From contig CAIXKE010000013.1 of assembly GCA_903919975.1 (NCBI GenBank), positions 1 to 64,000 of the forward strand: 64,000 nt of DNA, in the 5' to 3' direction. Shown here one piece after another: positions 26,430 to 36,728 of this stretch (its first letter is position 1; the number at the start of each line of letters is the position of its first letter). A program made the translations under genes and the position numbers. This stretch comes from Akkermansiaceae bacterium (GTDB lineage: Bacteria; Verrucomicrobiota; Verrucomicrobiia; Verrucomicrobiales; Akkermansiaceae). Under the pieces are notes generated by a model. It was not told the origin of the DNA. It did no database searches and saw nothing but the letters and a program-made list of their open reading frames with translations.

Positions 26430-27404
26430 ATGAAGCCAATGACGATTTTCTCCGATCCCCTGTTAGGCGACCGCGCCGCACAGCTCCTCCGCTCCGGAAC
26501 GGCCGGCCACATCCTACTGACTCCCGCGCTACCGGCCTCGTCCGTGCTCGCGCAAGCCACGGCGGACCCGACGTTCTCGCGGGCGGAAATCGCGTTCGGC
26601 CAGCCGCATTTGGAAAGTATCCACGCGGCGGCGGATCTGAAGTGGCTACAAGTCAGCTCAGCCGGATTCACGCGATATGATACGCCCGAGTTCCGCCAAA
26701 CCATCGCCGCGCGCGGCATCATCGTGACCAATAGCTCCGGCGTTTATGCGCAAGCCTGCGCCGAGCATGTCTTCAGCTTCATGCTGGCAAACTCGCGGAT
26801 GCTGCCGCAAGCGTTCGCCAGTCGCGCAACTAATGGATCTGGGGAATGGCTCGGACTGCGGAGCGACTCACGCTCGCTCCACGGCCAAAGCGTGGTGATC
26901 CTCGGCTTCGGTGTGATCGCAAAACACTTGATCAAATTGCTGGGGCCATTCGCCATGCGCATCACCGCCATGCGCCGCCAGCCGCTCGGCGACGAAGGTG
27001 TGCCGGTAGTCACCGCGTGCGATCTGTCAGCCGCACTCGCCACCGCGGACCACGTCATCGATATCTTGCCGGACAACCCTGCTTCGCGTGGATTTGTGAA
27101 CGACGCCGTGTTTTCCAGCATGAAACCCGGCGCCGTTTTTCACAACATCGGCCGCGGCACCACCGTGGATCAGGATGCGCTCGTCCGCGCTCTGCGCTCG
27201 GGCCGCCTTTCCGCCGCTTGGCTCGATGTCACCGATCCCGAACCGTTGCCCTCCAATCACCCGCTGCGGCTCGAGCCCCAATGTTTCATCACCCCCCACA
27301 TTGCCGGCGGTCACCACGCGGAAGATGAAACGCTGGTGCGCCATTTCCTGGAAAACCTCCGCCGCTACCTTGCGCACGAACCGCTCGTGGACCGAATCAT
27401 GTGA
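26430..27404 (+). CDS. D-2-hydroxyacid dehydrogenase family protein
   Basis: 324 residues from the ATG at 26430. The NAD-binding loop VVILGFGVIAKHLIKLLG (G159, G161) has alanine where the third glycine is usual. The catalytic arginine R242 is in NIGRGTTVDQDAL, the acid in VTDPEPLP and the histidine H290 in CFITPHIAGGHH. The enzyme should reduce a 2-keto acid with NAD(P)H; the nearest kinds are glyoxylate/hydroxypyruvate reductases. The specific substrate is not predictable. Stands alone. Confidence 0.92.
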   Translation: MKPMTIFSDPLLGDRAAQLLRSGTAGHILLTPALPASSVLAQATADPTFSRAEIAFGQPHLESIHAAADLKWLQVSSAGFTRYDTPEFRQTIAARGIIVTNSSGVYAQACAEHVFSFMLANSRMLPQAFASRATNGSGEWLGLRSDSRSLHGQSVVILGFGVIAKHLIKLLGPFAMRITAMRRQPLGDEGVPVVTACDLSAALATADHVIDILPDNPASRGFVNDAVFSSMKPGAVFHNIGRGTTVDQDALVRALRSGRLSAAWLDVTDPEPLPSNHPLRLEPQCFITPHIAGGHHAEDETLVRHFLENLRRYLAHEPLVDRIM

Positions 27405-27421
27405 GGGATTCCCCCAATCAT

Positions 27422-27895
27422 CTAATCGCCTTCATCCGCGCGGTGGAGGACGATTTGATAGCTTCCGCGCTCAAAAAGCACGCCATTCGGAAGGCCCTTC
27501 ATCTGCCATGCTCCCAAGGCAACCGCTTTTCTCAAACCCTCGGCATAAGGATTCCCAATCACCATTTTTCCCGTTTCCGGAAAATACTGCCACACCAACA
27601 TCCGGACTTTGACGTTCGGGTTCTGCCGAACCGAAATGGCCACGCTGCCGCTGAGTTTTCCCGCCTGAATCCCTCGCCCGAAATCGAAGAAATATTCGTG
27701 CGTCTCCGTCGCCGGAACACTTGGATCGGTGCTTGAGACCACTTTGTAGAAACCGCCAAAGCGGCCGGTGCCGATGTCGGTGTCGGTGGCGGTGTCGGAA
27801 ACATCCGCTCGAACGGTCACCGCAGCAGAAATGATGATGACACTCACAAGCGCCCCAATCATTTTAGGAAAAGAAAAATGGCATAGGATCATCAT
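27422..27895 (-). CDS. Secreted hypothetical protein with a very strong ribosome binding site
   Basis: 157 residues from the ATG at 27893-27895. The N-terminus (KMIGALVSVIIISAAVTVRA) is a signal peptide. The mature part, about 125 residues, is beta-rich (KVRMLVWQYFPETGKMVIGN; NGVLFERGSYQIVLHRADEG) and has no recognised domain. The start is fixed by an AAGGAGGT site 5 bases upstream. The gene ends with TAG. It converges on the dehydrogenase gene. Confidence 0.7.
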   Translation of the reverse strand: MMILCHFSFPKMIGALVSVIIISAAVTVRADVSDTATDTDIGTGRFGGFYKVVSSTDPSVPATETHEYFFDFGRGIQAGKLSGSVAISVRQNPNVKVRMLVWQYFPETGKMVIGNPYAEGLRKAVALGAWQMKGLPNGVLFERGSYQIVLHRADEGD

Positions 27896-27900
27896 GCATC

Positions 27901-27908
27901 ACCTCCTT
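27901..27908 (-). promoter_or_regulatory. Consensus Shine-Dalgarno AAGGAGGT
   Basis: The minus strand reads AAGGAGGTGATGC before the ATG of the secreted hypothetical protein, a full match to the 16S anti-Shine-Dalgarno. Most genes of this window have weak or no such site, so this one is notable and decides the start. Confidence 0.75.
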
Positions 27909-28132
27909 GTTGGAACGTGCATATTCGCACAAATCGGCGCGATGCGCAATGATCCTTCGGATAGGTTTATGGTAAGAGGTGTTAAAAGTAATGGGTTATA
28001 GATTATTACGAAGAGAACCTGCCAAGGCCTCTTCTTCTCCAATCCACGATCCAAAATCTCTTTCCCCCAATTCTCGATTCCGCGCCGGACTTTGCTTGTC
28101 TAAATGGGCCGCGATGTCTTAAAATCCCGGCC

Positions 28133-28528
28133 ATGAAACTCGGCTACACGATGCTTTATGTGAAGGACGTGCCCCGCTCGGTGGCATTTTACGAAGATGC
28201 CTTCGGATTAAGCCGTCGTTTCGTCCATGAGGCGGGCATGTATGCGGAGATGGATACGGGCGCCACCACCTTGGCCTTTGCCGCCAATGGCCTGGCGAAA
28301 TCCAACCTGCCCTGTGGCTTTGAGGAAAATGATCCAAAGCGCCTGCCCGCCGGCTTCGAACTGGCCTTCGTCACCGATGATGTCCAAGCTGCTTACGATC
28401 GCGCGCTTGCCGCCGGGGCCATCCCCATTTCCACGCCGATCTCCAAACCATGGGGTCAGATTGTCGCCTTTGTGCGGGATAAGGACGGCATTGTCGTCGA
28501 ACTCTGCACGCCCTCCACGCAATCTTGA
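28133..28528 (+). CDS. VOC-superfamily (glyoxalase/bleomycin resistance-like) protein
   Basis: 131 residues. The fold pattern is clear: MLYVKDVPRSVAFYEDAFGL at the start, ATTLAFA, FELAFVTDDVQAAYDRALAA in the middle, WGQIVAFVRDKDGIVVELCT at the end. Likely metal-site residues are a histidine or glutamate at the usual positions (E497-side E in VELCT). Members include lyases, dioxygenases and resistance proteins; which one this is cannot be told. Single gene. Confidence 0.9.
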   Translation: MKLGYTMLYVKDVPRSVAFYEDAFGLSRRFVHEAGMYAEMDTGATTLAFAANGLAKSNLPCGFEENDPKRLPAGFELAFVTDDVQAAYDRALAAGAIPISTPISKPWGQIVAFVRDKDGIVVELCTPSTQS

Positions 28529-28551
28529 TCTGTAGGAATATGCGATGATCC

Positions 28552-28582
28552 GCCACAGTGGCCCGGGCGTTTCCGCCCGGAG
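28552..28582. repeat. Repeat GCCACAGTGGCCCGGGCG type
   Basis: GCCACAGTGGCCCGGGCGTT and TCCGCCCGGAG; the same word with two changes recurs at 63144-63173 and a diverged copy at 22162. The word contains two short hairpins (GCCACAGTGGC and CCGGGCG-N-CGCCCGG). Confidence 0.6.
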
Positions 28583-28625
28583 CCAAAATTGGCCACCCGA
28601 TTTTACGGAGGTATCCGTTAGTCTA

Positions 28626-28865
28626 TCATTTTCCATCAATCGAGTGGACTACCTCCTGAAGCAGCATCTCGTCCATCTCGACGTGATGGGATCGCTCAGG
28701 AAAACGGCCTTCCTTGACGTCGGCGATGTATTCACCAAAGGCGGCGACACGTTCCTGTTGCAAGCGCCGGTTTTCATCCAGCAAATTGCGGCAAGCCTTG
28801 GCGTGACGAGGGAGGCAATCATCGTAATCGCCGAGAATATCATCTGAAAAAAGAAACTGCGTGTC
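28626..28865 (-). pseudogene. panB 3' remnant (ketopantoate hydroxymethyltransferase)
   Basis: The minus strand reads CDTQFLFSDDILGDYDDCLP then RHAKACRNLLDENRRLQQER, AFGEYIADVKEGRFPE and a TGA stop at 28626. This is the C-terminal quarter of 3-methyl-2-oxobutanoate hydroxymethyltransferase (the CDGQ-like motif, P-RHAK-Y, FP ending). Everything upstream is missing: within a few bases of 28865 the sequence becomes a phosphatase remnant on the other strand. Confidence 0.65.
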
Positions 28866-28867
28866 AC

Positions 28868-28965
28868 AGGCAAGAGGATGGTGGTTCTCAATATCCCGGA
28901 TGACTACGACTTCATGGACCCGGCGCGGATCCAATTGTTAAAGCAGCGTTGCACGCCTATATTTC
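28868..28965 (+). pseudogene. Low-molecular-weight phosphotyrosine phosphatase-like 3' remnant
   Basis: The plus strand reads GKRMVVLNIPDDYDFMDPAR then IQLLKQRCTPIFLE. This matches the C-terminus of small phosphatase-like proteins whose ends read VLDIPDDY-x-(F/Y)-MDP-x-L-(V/I)-x-LL. The catalytic N-terminal C-x5-R loop is absent. The remnant is joined tail-outward to the panB remnant. Confidence 0.5.
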
Positions 28966-29041
28966 TAGAGCGCTATCACCATGCGCTGGTCATCGCGAAG
29001 CAAAAGCAGCGAAGACCTCAAGAATCGCTTGTGATTGCAAC

Positions 29042-29156
29042 TTGGACTGCGTGCAGCCTGCTGCCGCTTTGGTTTCGCAGTCTGCTGCGGTGAGTCATTT
29101 GGGTTGCCGTCCGCAGGCTGGCGGTGGAAAGCGGCTGCAGGCCGCACGCAGTCCAT
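29042..29156. repeat. Inverted repeat GGACTGCGTGCAGCCTGCTGC type
   Basis: GGACTGCGTGCAGCCTGCTGC at 29044-29064 is mirrored by GCGGCTGCAGGCCGCACGCAGTCC at 29131-29154 (imperfect arms), with further GCAG/CTGC words between. The left word also occurs at 22210. It lies just beyond the end of the DUF1501 gene. Confidence 0.55.
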
Positions 29157-29175
29157 GTGGGGCGGTGGCTTCGAC

Positions 29176-30662
<1,487 letters not shown>

Positions 30663-30666
<4 letters not shown>

Positions 30667-33500
30667 CGGGTGAGAGCGGAGTCCAGGTTGAGCATCGTGT
30701 TCGCTACGAGCACGAGTGCGGCGGCGTTGGGGGTTTCCGCGAGCTTCGCGGAATCAGCGGGATTTTTCTGATAGTCCGAAACGCAGTCGGCGTGGAGCGA
30801 AACCAGCTCATCGATCATGGCGGGGCTAGCCGCTTGCTGGGTGGCGAGCAGGACGCCGAACGCGAGCTGAGCCGGGAGATTTGCCGAGTGGTCTCTCATG
30901 CGTTTGGCAAAACTCTGGGCGGCCTCGATGTGAGCGGGATCGTTGAGCGTGACGAGCGCTTGCAGCGGAGTGTTGCTAACCAATCGACGCGCACTGCACA
31001 GGTCGCGGCTCGGCGCGTCGAAGGTGAGGAATCCCGGAAATCCGCTGGTGCGCTTGGAGTAGGTGTAAATCCCACGGCGGTAACGATCCTCGCCCTTCGA
31101 GTCTTTCCATTTCGCCCCGTTGTAAACCGAACTCCACACTCCGGCAGGCTGTGGCGGAAACACCGGCGGACCATGCATTTTCGGCGAGAGCAATCCAGCG
31201 ACGGCAAGCGCCTGATCGCGGACCATTTCCGCGGACAGTCGGTTGCGCGGGCCACGGGCGAGCAAGCGGTTCGCCGGATCTTTTTCCACAAGGTCTTTCG
31301 ATGCGCGGTGGCTTTGCCGGTAAGTCGATGAGAGCACGATTTCGCGGAGCATCGATTTCACCGACCATTTGAAATGATTTTCAAACCGGAGCGCCAGATG
31401 ATCCAACAGTTCGGGATGGCTCGGGGGAGTGCCGGAGGTGCCGAAATCTTCGGCAGTTAGAACAATGCCGGTGCCAAAGAGTTCGCCCCACAAGCGATTC
31501 ACCATGACGCGAGCGGTGAGCGGGTTTTCCGGGCTGGCGATCCATCGCGCCATGTCGAGCCGGGTCATCCCGTCTTTGTTGTTGTTGTTAGCCAGTAACT
31601 CCGGCACGCCGGGAGAGACCACGTTTTCCTTCGACAAGCGGTTGCCCCTTGCGAAGACGCGGGTCTCGCGGGCGGGACGTTCGACCATGATCGGAACCAT
31701 GGTGCCATTGATCGCCTTATGCCGCTGGCTCATTTCATCACGGGATTTCCATGCGGCTCGGCGTTGCGGATCATGGACAAGCGACAGCCATTCGGGTCGG
31801 GTGGAAAATTCGATGGCAAACTTTCGCACCGGGGTCGCTTGGCTACCCGCTGTTTCGCCTTTCTGAGTCATCGATATTTCCAATCGCGCTCCAGCGACTG
31901 GACTCACCGATTTGACAGGAACAAAGACAAACCAACGCGGACCATCGAGTTTCGGGAATCCGCCGACATTCCCACCAGGCGCGGGATCGCGGACATCACC
32001 AAGGCGATCGGCAAAAACCTCTTGCATCGCGACAGGTGTGACTCCCCCCGCCGGATCGATGAGATTCACTTGAAACTGAGTGACCAACGAACCGCGCTCA
32101 GGCCATTTTTTCGGGTCGTCATGGTCGGGCAGGATTCTCAAACGAAGCGCACTGAATGCTGCTGCTGGGCCTGAAACTTTATGAATGTTTCCCTTGGGCA
32201 AGTTGCCTTCACTTTGAATCACTCCATTGGCGGAAATAGCCAGTTTGCCGTGACTGGGTGCAAAGACATCGGGCGTGAATGATTTCCAATCTTCCGTTGT
32301 TTTCGCTAGATCTTGCCCCGCTTGGTTGAGTTGCTCGCGGAGGGTTTTCATTTTGCCTTCCAAGGCCGAGGCCTCCGCCGTCTGCGCCGGGTCCGCCGTC
32401 ACTTTCATGCGCGGGAAATCGTCATCTTGATCGTAATCCGCTGTGCTGTTGAAGAATGCGGTGAATTGGTAAAACTCGTCGTGCGTGATCGGATCGTAAG
32501 GATGCGAGTGGCATTGCGCGCAGCCAAAGGTGGTTGCCTGCCAAGTGGTCCATGTGGTGTTAGATCGATCGATCACCGCCGCCACGCGGAACTCTTCATC
32601 ATCGGTGCCGCCTTCGGTGTTCGTTTGGCTGTTGCGATGAAATGCGGTCGCGAGTCGTTGGTCGGCGGTTGCGTTCGGCAGCAGGTCGCCGGCGAGTTGC
32701 TCGATGGTGAACTGGTCATACGGCATGTCTGAATTGAACGCGCGGATCACCCAATCGCGGAACGGCCAGATGTCGCGGTTCGGGTCTTTTTCAAAGCCGT
32801 AAGTATCCGAGTAGCGGGCGAGATCCAACCAGACCGCCGCCCAACGCTCGCCAAAACGTGGCAATGCCAGCAAGCGATCGACCACCCCGGCGCGTGCGGC
32901 GGCAAGATCATTTTTCAAAGCTTCCTGATACGCCGCCAGATCTTCCGGTGACGGCGGCAAGCCGGTGAGATCGAAGCTCACCCGGCGCAGCCATTCGCTG
33001 GGGCTGGCTTCGGGCGATGGCTTGAGGTTTTCCCGGTCGAGCTGGTGCAGGATGAAACGATCGAATGGCGCGGTCGGCCATGTTTCGTCGGAAATTATAG
33101 CAGGCGCGGATTCCTTCGGCGCGACGAAGGCCCAGTGATTCTGCCACTCCGCGCCTTGGCCGATCCAGCGCTCGATGAGCGCGATTTCGGCGGCGGGCAA
33201 GGGCGGGCCGTGTTTTGGTTTGGGCATCACCTCATCGGGATCGCTGCTGCGGATGCGGCGCAACATGTCGGACTCGGCCGGCTTGCCCGGGACGATGGCG
33301 TATTCGCCGGATTTGCCTTTGCCCAAGGCTTTTTCGCGATAAATGAATGAAATTCCGCCAGCCTCCTTCACGCCGCCGTGGCAGGCGGTGCAGTGTTTGG
33401 TGAGAATCGGCCGGATGTCGCGGTTGAACTCCACGGGCTCATCGGCCCGGGCGGACACGATGAATGCAAACGGCAGCAATGTGAAAAAGGGTCGAAACAT
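30663..33500 (-). CDS. PSCyt1-DUF1549-DUF1553 secreted protein
   Basis: 945 residues with a signal peptide (FRPFFTLLPFAFIVSARADE). A planctomycete-type cytochrome C motif, LTKHCTACHGGV, is at about residues 34-45 and should bind one haem. DUF1549 follows (WPTAPFDRFILHQLD, WLRRVSFDLTGLPPSPEDL, RYSDTYGFEKDPNRDIWPFR), with a further CAQCHSHPYDPI motif near 290. The C-terminal DUF1553 has ENPLTARVMVNRLWGELFG and SAEMVRDQALA. It is the first gene of the pair with DUF1501. Probably an exported redox-linked enzyme partner; its true activity is unknown. Confidence 0.93.
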
Positions 33501-33537
33501 CGGTCAAAGCCGCAGTCTACGAGGGACGGCTGAAATT

Positions 33538-33563
33538 GCTTTCATCTGAAAATAGATGAAAGC
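33538..33563. promoter_or_regulatory. Perfect 10-bp palindrome in a divergent promoter region
   Basis: GCTTTCATCT and AGATGAAAGC flank GAAAAT, with no mismatch. It lies 38 bases upstream of the PSCyt1 gene start and 81 bases upstream of the glycosidase start. It may be an operator shared by both or a hairpin at an mRNA 5' end. Confidence 0.45.
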
Positions 33564-33643
33564 CAAAGTTATTTGAATGCGTCTATTCCGACCCACGACT
33601 CCTTGACTTGCGCAAGGCCCGAAATGACGGCAAGGTGCGCGGC

Positions 33644-35056
33644 ATGCTTCGTTTGATATTCATTTCCCTCGCCCTCGTCGGCTTCGTTCGCGGGCAATCC
33701 TATGCGCCGAGCTCCGATCGGCCGCCGCAGCTTGCCCGCGAATTCCGCGGCGCCTGGATCGCCACGGTTCACAATATCGATTGGCCAAGCGCCAAGGGCC
33801 TCAGCTCGGCCTCCCAACAATCAGAACTCCGCGCGATCCTCGACAAGGTTTCCGCATTGAAAATGAATGCCGTGGTTTTCCAGGTCAGGCCCATGTGCGA
33901 CGCACTCTATCAATCGTCGATCGAACCCTGGAGTCCGTGGCTCACCGGCACCATGGGCCGCTCGCCGGGCTATGATCCGCTGGCCTATTGCATCAAGGAG
34001 GCGCATGCCCGAGGAATCGAGGTGCATGCTTGGTTCAATCCATTCCGCGCGCTTTCTAACAATTCCCAGGAAACCTGCGGAAATCATATCTCGCGCAGCA
34101 CACCGGGTATCACCAAGCGCTACGGTACGATGACATGGTGCGATCCCGCCAGTCCGGAGGCCCGCGCCCGCGCGCTCAACGTGATCCTTGATGTGGTCCG
34201 CCGCTATGACGTCGATGGCGTGCATCTCGACGACTATTTTTACCCCTATCCCACGGGCACGCTGCAGTTTTCCGATGGCAAAAGCCCATCGCAACGGCGG
34301 GGCTACATCGATGGTTTCGTGAGCAACCTTTACTCATCGGTGAAAAAGCAAAAATCGTGGGTGCGGGTGGGCATCAGCCCCTTCGGCATTTGGCGGCCGG
34401 GTGTGCCATCGGGGATCGAGGCGGGCCTCGATAGCTATGAGCAACTCGCCGGGGACTCCCGCAAGTGGTTGAAAAACGGCTGGGTCGATTACCTCGCTCC
34501 CCAACTTTACTGGCGGATCTATCCCCCAAAACAAAGTTTCCCCGCGCTCCTCGAGTGGTGGCGGGACCAAGGCAGCCGCCCGGTCTGGCCTGGCATCGCG
34601 ACGGATCGCATCGGCGGCCCGGAAGACCGGCGGGCGGCATCGGAAATCACCAACCAAATCGATCTCAGCCGTAAAATCGGCAAAAATTGGAACGGCCACA
34701 TCCATTGGAGTGCCAAAAGCTTGATCACCAACAAGGGCGGCATCGCCACCAAACTCGCCGGCACCTACACCCAACCCGCCGCCGTGCCGCCGATGCCGTG
34801 GTTGAATGCAGACACCCCCGCCGCGCCAAGCGTCAGCGCGTCCGTGCAGGGCGAAAACACCGTCGTCCGCTGGTCGCCCGATGGCAAAACCGCGAAAATC
34901 GCCGTGCAGGCTCGCAATGGCGGCACTTGGCGCACGGTTAAAATCGGTTCGGCAAGCAGCGGCCAGGCGACCATCCCGCGTGCGGATGCCATCGCGGTGA
35001 CCGCTCTCGACCGTTTCGGCAACGCCAGCGCTCCGAAAATTCTGGGCGTCCAGTGA
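33644..35056 (+). CDS. GHL10/DUF187-type glycoside hydrolase
   Basis: 470 residues from the ATG at 33644 with an AAGGTG site 6 bases upstream and a signal peptide (MLRLIFISLALVGFVRGQ). The domain begins with REFRGAWIATVHNIDWPS and continues with MNAVVFQVRPMCDALYQS, GIEVHAWFNPFRA, YDVDGVHLDDYFYP and WVDYLAPQLYWRIY; D and Y/F positions match the glycosyl hydrolase-like 10 family (YngK). The last 90 residues look like a fibronectin-type module. It is exported and probably cuts a polysaccharide; some relatives act on denuded peptidoglycan. Divergent from the DUF1549/DUF1553 operon. Confidence 0.9.
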   Translation: MLRLIFISLALVGFVRGQSYAPSSDRPPQLAREFRGAWIATVHNIDWPSAKGLSSASQQSELRAILDKVSALKMNAVVFQVRPMCDALYQSSIEPWSPWLTGTMGRSPGYDPLAYCIKEAHARGIEVHAWFNPFRALSNNSQETCGNHISRSTPGITKRYGTMTWCDPASPEARARALNVILDVVRRYDVDGVHLDDYFYPYPTGTLQFSDGKSPSQRRGYIDGFVSNLYSSVKKQKSWVRVGISPFGIWRPGVPSGIEAGLDSYEQLAGDSRKWLKNGWVDYLAPQLYWRIYPPKQSFPALLEWWRDQGSRPVWPGIATDRIGGPEDRRAASEITNQIDLSRKIGKNWNGHIHWSAKSLITNKGGIATKLAGTYTQPAAVPPMPWLNADTPAAPSVSASVQGENTVVRWSPDGKTAKIAVQARNGGTWRTVKIGSASSGQATIPRADAIAVTALDRFGNASAPKILGVQ

Positions 35057-35077
35057 ATTTTCCAAATCCGCAATCCC

Positions 35078-35707
35078 TTGAAAATCCACCCGAATTTCCT
35101 GCTGCTCACGTGTGTGGCGCCCGTTCTCGGATGGTCGGCATGGCAGCCGTTTGAACCGCTCACGTGGTGGCTTGAAGTCGCGCCTGTTTTTCTCGGATTC
35201 GCCGCGCTTTTCATCGCCCAGACGAGAAGCGCATGGCGTCTTTCCAATTTCGCTATTTGCCTCATCGGCATGCACATGCTCCTGCTCATCGTTGGCGGCC
35301 ATTACACTTACGCCCGCGTCCCACTGGGAAACTGGGTGGCCGAAACCTTCAATCTCTCCCGCAACCACTATGATCGGCTCGGCCACTTCGCCCAAGGACT
35401 GGTGCCCGCCGTGATCTGCCGCGAGATTTTCATCCGACTCCACGTCATCACGCGCCGCGGCTGGCTCGGCTTCTGCGTGGTTTCAGTCTGCCTTGCCATC
35501 AGCGCCACTTACGAACTCCTCGAGTGCGCGGCGGCGCTCATTTCCGCAGAGGCGGCGGAGTCGTTCCTCGGCACCCAAGGAGATGTTTGGGACACTCAAA
35601 GCGACATGTTTCTGGCAGGGATGGGCGCGTTGATCGCCGTACTCCTGCTTCCGCGGGTTCACGATCGCTCGATCGCCTTTTTGGGAAAACGCGCCGCCCT
35701 CATATGA
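35078..35707 (+). CDS. DUF2238 (YjdF-like) integral membrane protein
   Basis: 209 residues from a TTG at 35078, as no ATG or GTG lies near. About five to six membrane helices. The DUF2238 hallmarks are GGHYTYARVPLG and the NHYDRLGHFAQGLVPAVICRE stretch, then ATYELLECAAALI and GDVWDTQSDMFLAGMGALIA. Family function is unknown. It starts 21 bases after the glycosidase gene and may be in its operon. Confidence 0.88.
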   Translation: MKIHPNFLLLTCVAPVLGWSAWQPFEPLTWWLEVAPVFLGFAALFIAQTRSAWRLSNFAICLIGMHMLLLIVGGHYTYARVPLGNWVAETFNLSRNHYDRLGHFAQGLVPAVICREIFIRLHVITRRGWLGFCVVSVCLAISATYELLECAAALISAEAAESFLGTQGDVWDTQSDMFLAGMGALIAVLLLPRVHDRSIAFLGKRAALI

Positions 35708-35751
35708 TCTGCTATACCGTCAAACCTCCTGCATAACTTGACCTTGTGGTT

Positions 35752-35979
35752 ACGGAGCGCTGGCTTCAGCCCTAAGCCATTATGGATACCCGGGGTCGAG
35801 GAGCGCCGACATCCTACGGAGCGCCGACATTCTGTCGGCTGTGGCGGGGGGGACATTCTGTCACCCGTCTTCCGCGAAGCGACTCGCCGGACAGCATGTC
35901 CGTCATCCAGCAGCGCGCAAAATGCACGCGCTCCGACATTCCGTATCCTTAAAGGCATTGGGCTAAAGCCAGCGCTCCT
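35752..35979. repeat. Large composite family A element
   Basis: No gene is seen in 35708-36122. ACGGAGCGCTGGCTTCAGCC at 35752-35771 is mirrored by GGCTAAAGCCAGCGCTCC at 35961-35978. Between them lie reiterated words: GGAGCGCCGACAT at 35818-35830, a near copy GAGCGCCGACATC at 35800-35812, and GACATTCTGTC twice (35827 and 35850), plus GGACAGCATGTCC. It looks like nested insertion of short palindromic repeats. Confidence 0.65.
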
Positions 35980-36122
35980 TTGTGTAGTCCGCGTTAATGT
36001 GAATCCATGTTCATCTGCGGTTCCTTGCTCTTTTCAGATCAAATTGATGCCCCTCCCGCTTTCTTCGCCCTTGTCAGGCCACGTTTCCATGTCTTGACTG
36101 CCCGTCCAATCAATTTCCCACT

Positions 36123-36623
36123 GTGAAAGCCCACGAACTCTACACCGCCGCCGATCCCGCAATTGTCACTCAAATGCTCGATTGGTTCCGCAGCAATGAC
36201 CGCAATGTTTACAAATCCGCCGTCGCCACCCTTGCCGGAAACCGCAAGCTCCGCCCGGTATTCGTCGAGAAAAAAACCCTTGTCGATCAATACGCCTGGA
36301 TTCACAAAACCCTGAAAATCAACGCCTGCAACACCATCGGCGAGCACCTGCTGCAAGCCTACCTGATGGCCGGCCAGCAATCGATGCTCGCCATGTTCTG
36401 TGACGGCATGGGCATCCCGCACGATGGCAAGGGCTCGGTGGTCGGGAATCTCCCGAAACAACTCGAGGCCGACCGCCTCGCCACCACCATCGATCGCCTG
36501 GTCGAGCTCTTCGATCCCAAACTGCTCACACTTTACCTCCATTGCTTCAACATGCAGGTCGACGGCGGTTGGTCCGGGCTCACCGAAAAACTCGCATCCG
36601 ACGAGCGCCTCGTGCTCGCGTGA
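36123..36623 (+). CDS. Conserved-looking hypothetical cytoplasmic protein
   Basis: 166 residues from a GTG at 36123. Soluble, mostly helical, no signal peptide. Distinctive segments are MLDWFRSNDRNVYKSAVATL, KTLKINACNTIGEHLLQAYL and FCDGMGIPHDGKGSVVGNLP. No family is recognised with certainty. It lies 105 bases ahead of miaB in the same direction, separated by an inverted repeat. Its base composition is like that of its neighbours, so it is probably a resident gene. Confidence 0.75.
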   Translation: MKAHELYTAADPAIVTQMLDWFRSNDRNVYKSAVATLAGNRKLRPVFVEKKTLVDQYAWIHKTLKINACNTIGEHLLQAYLMAGQQSMLAMFCDGMGIPHDGKGSVVGNLPKQLEADRLATTIDRLVELFDPKLLTLYLHCFNMQVDGGWSGLTEKLASDERLVLA

Positions 36624-36631
36624 GTGGTTTC

Positions 36632-36723
36632 AACGTTATAAGTTATACGTTAGAAGTTGTTAGTGAAAAAAAGTCCCCACCAAGCTCTTCACTTTTAACA
36701 AACAACATATAACCCATAACTTT
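36632..36723. repeat. AT-rich inverted repeat (AAGTTATACGTTAGAAGTTG type)
   Basis: AACGTTATAAGTTATACGTT with AGAAGTTGTTAGTGAA at 36632-36667 is mirrored imperfectly by TTCACTTTTAACAAACAACA with TATAACCCATAACTT at 36688-36722. It ends 6 bases before the miaB start, so it probably forms part of the 5' untranslated region of miaB. Confidence 0.55.
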
Positions 36724-36728
36724 TTCCC

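Noticed and set aside
34334-35443. Long minus-strand frame of 369 codons
   Set aside because: It lies opposite the GHL10-type glycosidase and the DUF2238 gene, both well supported; the composition is that of a shadow frame.
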